Shown here: positions 63,549 through 64,000 of the stretch, piece after piece | How the letters are laid out: each line of letters starts with the position of its first letter | How positions within the stretch are numbered: position 1 is the first letter of the stretch | DNA from: Gemmatimonadaceae bacterium | GTDB lineage: Bacteria; Gemmatimonadota; Gemmatimonadetes; Gemmatimonadales; Gemmatimonadaceae | NCBI GenBank assembly: GCA_030835125.1 | Contig: JAUQWM010000063.1 | Location: 186,001-250,000, forward strand | DNA length: 64,000 nucleotides | Reading direction: 5' to 3' | The notes under the pieces: generated by a model | Told to the model about the DNA's origin: nothing | Databases searched by the model: none | The model's input: the letters and a program-made list of their open reading frames with translations, nothing else | Position numbers and translations under genes: made by a program

Positions 63549-64000
63549 GTGACCTCCCGGCCCGTCGACACGGCCACCACCCGCGCCACGTCGATCCCCC
63601 GCACCACGATCCCTTCCTGCATCAATGCCTCCGCCAGTTCGGTTTCGACCGCGCCCAGCGTCACGGGCACGGGGTCCTCGACCACCGGGGCCTCCGCCGG
63701 GCTGGCCGGCGGCGCCGGTGCCGGCTTGCGGGCCGGTTCTGCCGGCTTCGGGGGCGGCCCCCCGATGAATATCGCCTCCAGCTCGGCGCCGAACTGCTCC
63801 AGCGCCGCCATCCCGCTGTCGATCGGGTCCTCCTGCGTCACCGGCTGGTCGTTCGCCACCCCGCGGCCGGCCGGCTGGCCGCGCAGCAGTTCGCGGCGCC
63901 GGCGGATGAGCCGCTCGGCCCTGGGCGAGTAGCGGGCGATGGCGTGCGTGTGCGCACACGCTTCGTCGAGCACGTCGATGGCGCGATCGGGCCGGCGGCG
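63536..64000 (-). CDS. C-terminal part of a Clp-type AAA+ protein
   Basis: The frame is open to the right edge, so the gene is truncated at its 5' end. The visible start RPDRAIDVLDEACAHTHAIARY matches the end of the first AAA+ module of ClpA/ClpC/ClpB (the LPDKAIDLIDEA box). After that come a basic segment, a Pro/Ala-rich linker and a short end, with no second AAA+ module. It is therefore a single-module or divergent Clp relative. Confidence 0.6.
   Translation of the reverse strand, partial: RRRPDRAIDVLDEACAHTHAIARYSPRAERLIRRRRELLRGQPAGRGVANDQPVTQEDPIDSGMAALEQFGAELEAIFIGGPPPKPAEPARKPAPAPPASPAEAPVVEDPVPVTLGAVETELAEALMQEGIVVRGIDVARVVAVSTGREVTWAA

Overview
This window is a very GC-rich bacterial chromosome segment (about two thirds G+C or more by eye). 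The gene content points to Gemmatimonadota; this is an inference from gene families, since no 16S gene is present. The pointers are four PknB-type Ser/Thr kinases (three with C-terminal PD40/TolB-like propellers), a roughly 1040-residue secreted sortilin/Vps10-like BNR propeller protein, five exported carboxypeptidase-regulatory/TonB-plug-like proteins without a barrel, an FAD oxidoreductase next to KorAB, and many DinB, DUF1080 and DUF445 family proteins.

Layout. 1-5.3 kb: tail of an outer-membrane barrel, then (minus strand) an iron-sulfur FAD oxidoreductase followed by 2-oxoacid:ferredoxin oxidoreductase alpha and beta. 5.4-15.7 kb: a hydrolase, two propeller kinases in tandem, and a kinase/DUF1080/DUF3830 operon with 4-bp overlaps. 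15.8-17.3 kb: an OsmC-family gene interrupted by an in-frame UGA with a SECIS-like hairpin just downstream, then two envelope proteins. 17.4-24.9 kb: the BNR propeller, a small HExxH protein, a methyltransferase, an FMN-binding protein and a fourth kinase. 24.9-29.2 kb: four plug-like proteins in a row. 29.5-36.2 kb: M28 peptidase, peptide-binding lipoprotein, two ABC permeases and an exported amidase, probably a peptide scavenging unit without its ATPases. 36.2-42.4 kb: holB, moaC, two lytic transglycosylases, a class A beta-lactamase-like protein and a DinB protein. 42.4-46.3 kb: a fifth plug-like gene between inverted heptamer arrays and tRNA(-like) sequences, tRNA-Lys, an FkbM methyltransferase, a CBS protein and an OmpA lipoprotein with a CRP-type operator upstream. 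46.5-49.9 kb: DUF5996 and ergothioneine genes egtB-egtD. 49.9-54.3 kb: minus-strand run ffh-rpsP-rimM-trmD-rplS-rnhB. 54.5-64 kb: lon, a TPR protein, PqiA, DUF4399, a SET-domain protein, a propeller protein, DUF445, a zinc peptidase-like lipoprotein and the end of a Clp-type AAA+ protein.

Two features stand out. First, the OsmC-like gene looks like a selenoprotein: the codon expected to be the second catalytic Cys is UGA, the frame stays open to the next gene, and a hairpin with a GGUC loop sits 20 nt after the UGA. Second, many intergenic spaces carry tandem arrays of 7-bp units. I count 26 arrays in about eight sequence families. Several are paired as inverted arms able to form long hairpins, and some run into start codons, stop codons or protein termini. 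A separate short word, CCTAAC/GTTAGG, accounts for nearly every CTAA/TTAG tetramer in the window, in all reading frames.
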